Source of the DNA: Comamonas sp. lk
GTDB lineage: Bacteria; Pseudomonadota; Gammaproteobacteria; Burkholderiales; Burkholderiaceae_C
DNA: 22,399 bases
Assembly: GCA_945901215.1 (NCBI GenBank)
Contig: CAMDKE010000007.1
Span: 1-22,399, forward strand
Reading direction: 5' to 3'
The position numbers were made by a program, and so were the translations under genes. The notes below the pieces were generated by a model. The model made no database searches and had not been told where the DNA came from. It saw only the letters and a program-made list of their open reading frames with translations. Position 1 is the first letter of the stretch. Every line of letters begins with the position of its first letter. Below are positions 21,028 through 22,399 of the stretch, in pieces.

Positions 21028-22399
21028 CTATTGGCAGGACTCGCACGTAGGGTCGTCTACGCCGCAAAACTTGATATCGGTCGCGGCGCCAGCGCTCAGA
21101 GTTATTTGCTCTTGCGCGGCTGCGGCTGCGGCATCCAACAAGGAAACGGGGCGGGGCGCAGAAGCAGCAATGCCGTCCGCCGCGGAATCGGATGAAACCG
21201 AATTCATCCGCCCCGAACTAATGGTGGACTTCTCCGCGTGGGTGGCCGACATGGTGCGCAGGTAGTAAGTGGTTTTCAGACCACGCACCCAAGCGAGCTT
21301 GTATGTGTCATCGAGCTTTTTACCGGAGGCGCCCGCCATATAAATATTGAGCGATTGCGCCTGGTCGATCCACTTTTGGCGGCGCGCTGCGGCTTCGACC
21401 AACCAGCGGGTTTCCACTTCGAAGGCCGTGGCATAGAGTTGCTTGATGTCGCTGGGAACGCGGTCCATCGGGCTGAGCGAGCCATCGAAATGCTTCAGGT
21501 CCATCACCATCACGTCGTCCCACAGCCCGACGCGCTTGAGATCGCGCACCAGGTAGCTGTTGATGACGGTGAACTCGCCCGACAGGTTGGACTTGACCGA
21601 CAGGTTGCCGAAGCAAGGCTCTATTGAGGCGTCCACGCCAATAATGTTAGAGATGGTGGCAGTAGGCGCAATGGCGACACAGTTGGAATTGCGCATGCCG
21701 TCTTTCGATATCTTGCGACGCAGGGCGTCCCAGTCCATGGTGCTGGAGCGGTCCACTTCCACATAGCCGCCGCGGGCCTGGGCCAACAGGTCTAGCGTGT
21801 CAAAGGGCAAGATGCCCTGGTCCCACAAAGAGCCTTTGAAGCTCGAATAGCAACCGCGCTCGCGCGCCAGATCGGTGGACGCCCAATATGCGTAATAGCT
21901 CACCGCTTCCATGGATGTGTCGGCAAAAGCCACAGCGGCTTCGCTGGCATAGGGAATGCGCAGCTCGTACAGGCTGTCCTGGAAGGCCATGATGCCAAGG
22001 CCCACCGGGCGGTGGCGCATGTTGGAATCGCGCGCCTTCTTGACCGCGTAGTAATTGATGTCGATGACGTTGTCGAGCATGCGCATGGCTGTGGTGATGG
22101 TGCGCTTGAGCTTGTCGTGGTCCAGGACCTTGCCGTTCTCGCCGTCTTTCAGGTGTTGCAGCAAGTTGACCGAGCCCAGGTTGCACACCGCCGTCTCGGT
22201 GTCCGATGTATTGAGTGTGATTTCGGTGCACAGGTTGCTGGAATGAACCACTCCGGCGTGCTGCTGGGGCGAGCGCACATTGCAGGCGTCCTTGAAAGTG
22301 ATCCAGGGGTGGCCGGTCTCAAACAGCATGGTAAGCATCTTGCGCCACAGATCGGCCGCCTGCACCACGCGCGAGGGCTTGATCAGCCCCTGCGCCGCT
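21028..22399 (-). CDS. nrdA: Ribonucleoside-diphosphate reductase class Ia, alpha subunit (C-terminal part)
   Basis: About 456 residues of the catalytic subunit are visible; the frame runs open off the right edge, where the N-terminal ATP-cone and dATP-binding parts must lie. Visible catalytic features: SSNLCTEITLN with the radical Cys and the Glu two residues later (E. coli C439/E441), TAVCNLGSVNL with the second redox Cys (C462 equivalent), and KTTYYLRTMSATHAEKST with the paired tyrosines of the radical path (Y730/Y731). The C-terminal swinging cysteines sit in DPTCESCQ, spaced CxxC rather than the CxxxxC of E. coli. It is followed by a hairpin and nrdB. No nrd promoter or NrdR site is in the window because the 5' end is outside. 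Confidence 0.95.
   Translation of the reverse strand, partial: AAQGLIKPSRVVQAADLWRKMLTMLFETGHPWITFKDACNVRSPQQHAGVVHSSNLCTEITLNTSDTETAVCNLGSVNLLQHLKDGENGKVLDHDKLKRTITTAMRMLDNVIDINYYAVKKARDSNMRHRPVGLGIMAFQDSLYELRIPYASEAAVAFADTSMEAVSYYAYWASTDLARERGCYSSFKGSLWDQGILPFDTLDLLAQARGGYVEVDRSSTMDWDALRRKISKDGMRNSNCVAIAPTATISNIIGVDASIEPCFGNLSVKSNLSGEFTVINSYLVRDLKRVGLWDDVMVMDLKHFDGSLSPMDRVPSDIKQLYATAFEVETRWLVEAAARRQKWIDQAQSLNIYMAGASGKKLDDTYKLAWVRGLKTTYYLRTMSATHAEKSTISSGRMNSVSSDSAADGIAASAPRPVSLLDAAAAAAQEQITLSAGAATDIKFCGVDDPTCESCQ

Overview
The window looks like the chromosome of a betaproteobacterium, most likely a Comamonadaceae member (Rhodoferax/Polaromonas-like). This is inferred from the GC-rich coding style, the gene order (ribonuclease/tonB-like/mtgA/ruvC; mpl/small orf/TlpA-like/accBC/prmA; histone H1-like/nrdB/nrdA), the lysine-alanine-proline H1-like protein with its Pro/Trp tail, and a G/C-palindrome repeat of a type I associate with this family. 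No rRNA, tRNA, transposase or true CRISPR array was seen. There is no gene-free stretch longer than 300 bases; the largest gap is about 210 bases (11864-12072) and holds the aroG attenuator.

Layout. 1-2798 is accessory defence DNA: the tail of a probable antitoxin, a ParE-type toxin, and a type I restriction HsdR gene broken by one in-frame TAG. From 2879 the content is housekeeping: lpxC (+), then a convergent minus-strand operon, RNase II-like gene > tonB-like > mtgA > ruvC (8071 down to 3822). Divergent from it are rodA (+), tldD (+), azlC-azlD (+), and an aromatic-amino-acid attenuator followed by aroG (+). mpl (-) faces aroG and carries an in-frame insertion of two 51-bp palindromic repeats. 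Divergent from mpl are an uncharacterised orf and a TlpA-like thioredoxin, then accB-accC-prmA (+). The last block is on the minus strand: nrdA (5' end beyond the window) > nrdB, and a histone H1-like gene, with a terminator facing prmA.

The most distinctive signals are regulatory. (1) At eight apparent transcription-unit starts a sigma70-like -10 hexamer ends 6 bases (once 7) before the initiation codon, which would place the mRNA 5' end on or beside the start codon: a recurrent leaderless-mRNA architecture. (2) A 22-codon leader peptide with an FFFSYFWF block precedes aroG, with protector, antiterminator and terminator hairpins that can be drawn base by base, and its own ATG obeys the 6-base rule. 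(3) At nrdB the same rule points to a six-codon upstream ORF whose stop overlaps the nrdB start. (4) The repeat insertion in mpl adds about 50 residues at a loop between conserved motifs without breaking the frame.

Functionally the core genes cover envelope building (lpxC, mtgA, rodA, mpl), fatty-acid synthesis entry (accBC), aromatic amino acid entry (aroG), branched-chain amino acid export (azlCD), DNA repair (ruvC), RNA decay, dNTP supply (nrdAB), ribosomal protein methylation (prmA) and nucleoid packaging (H1-like).
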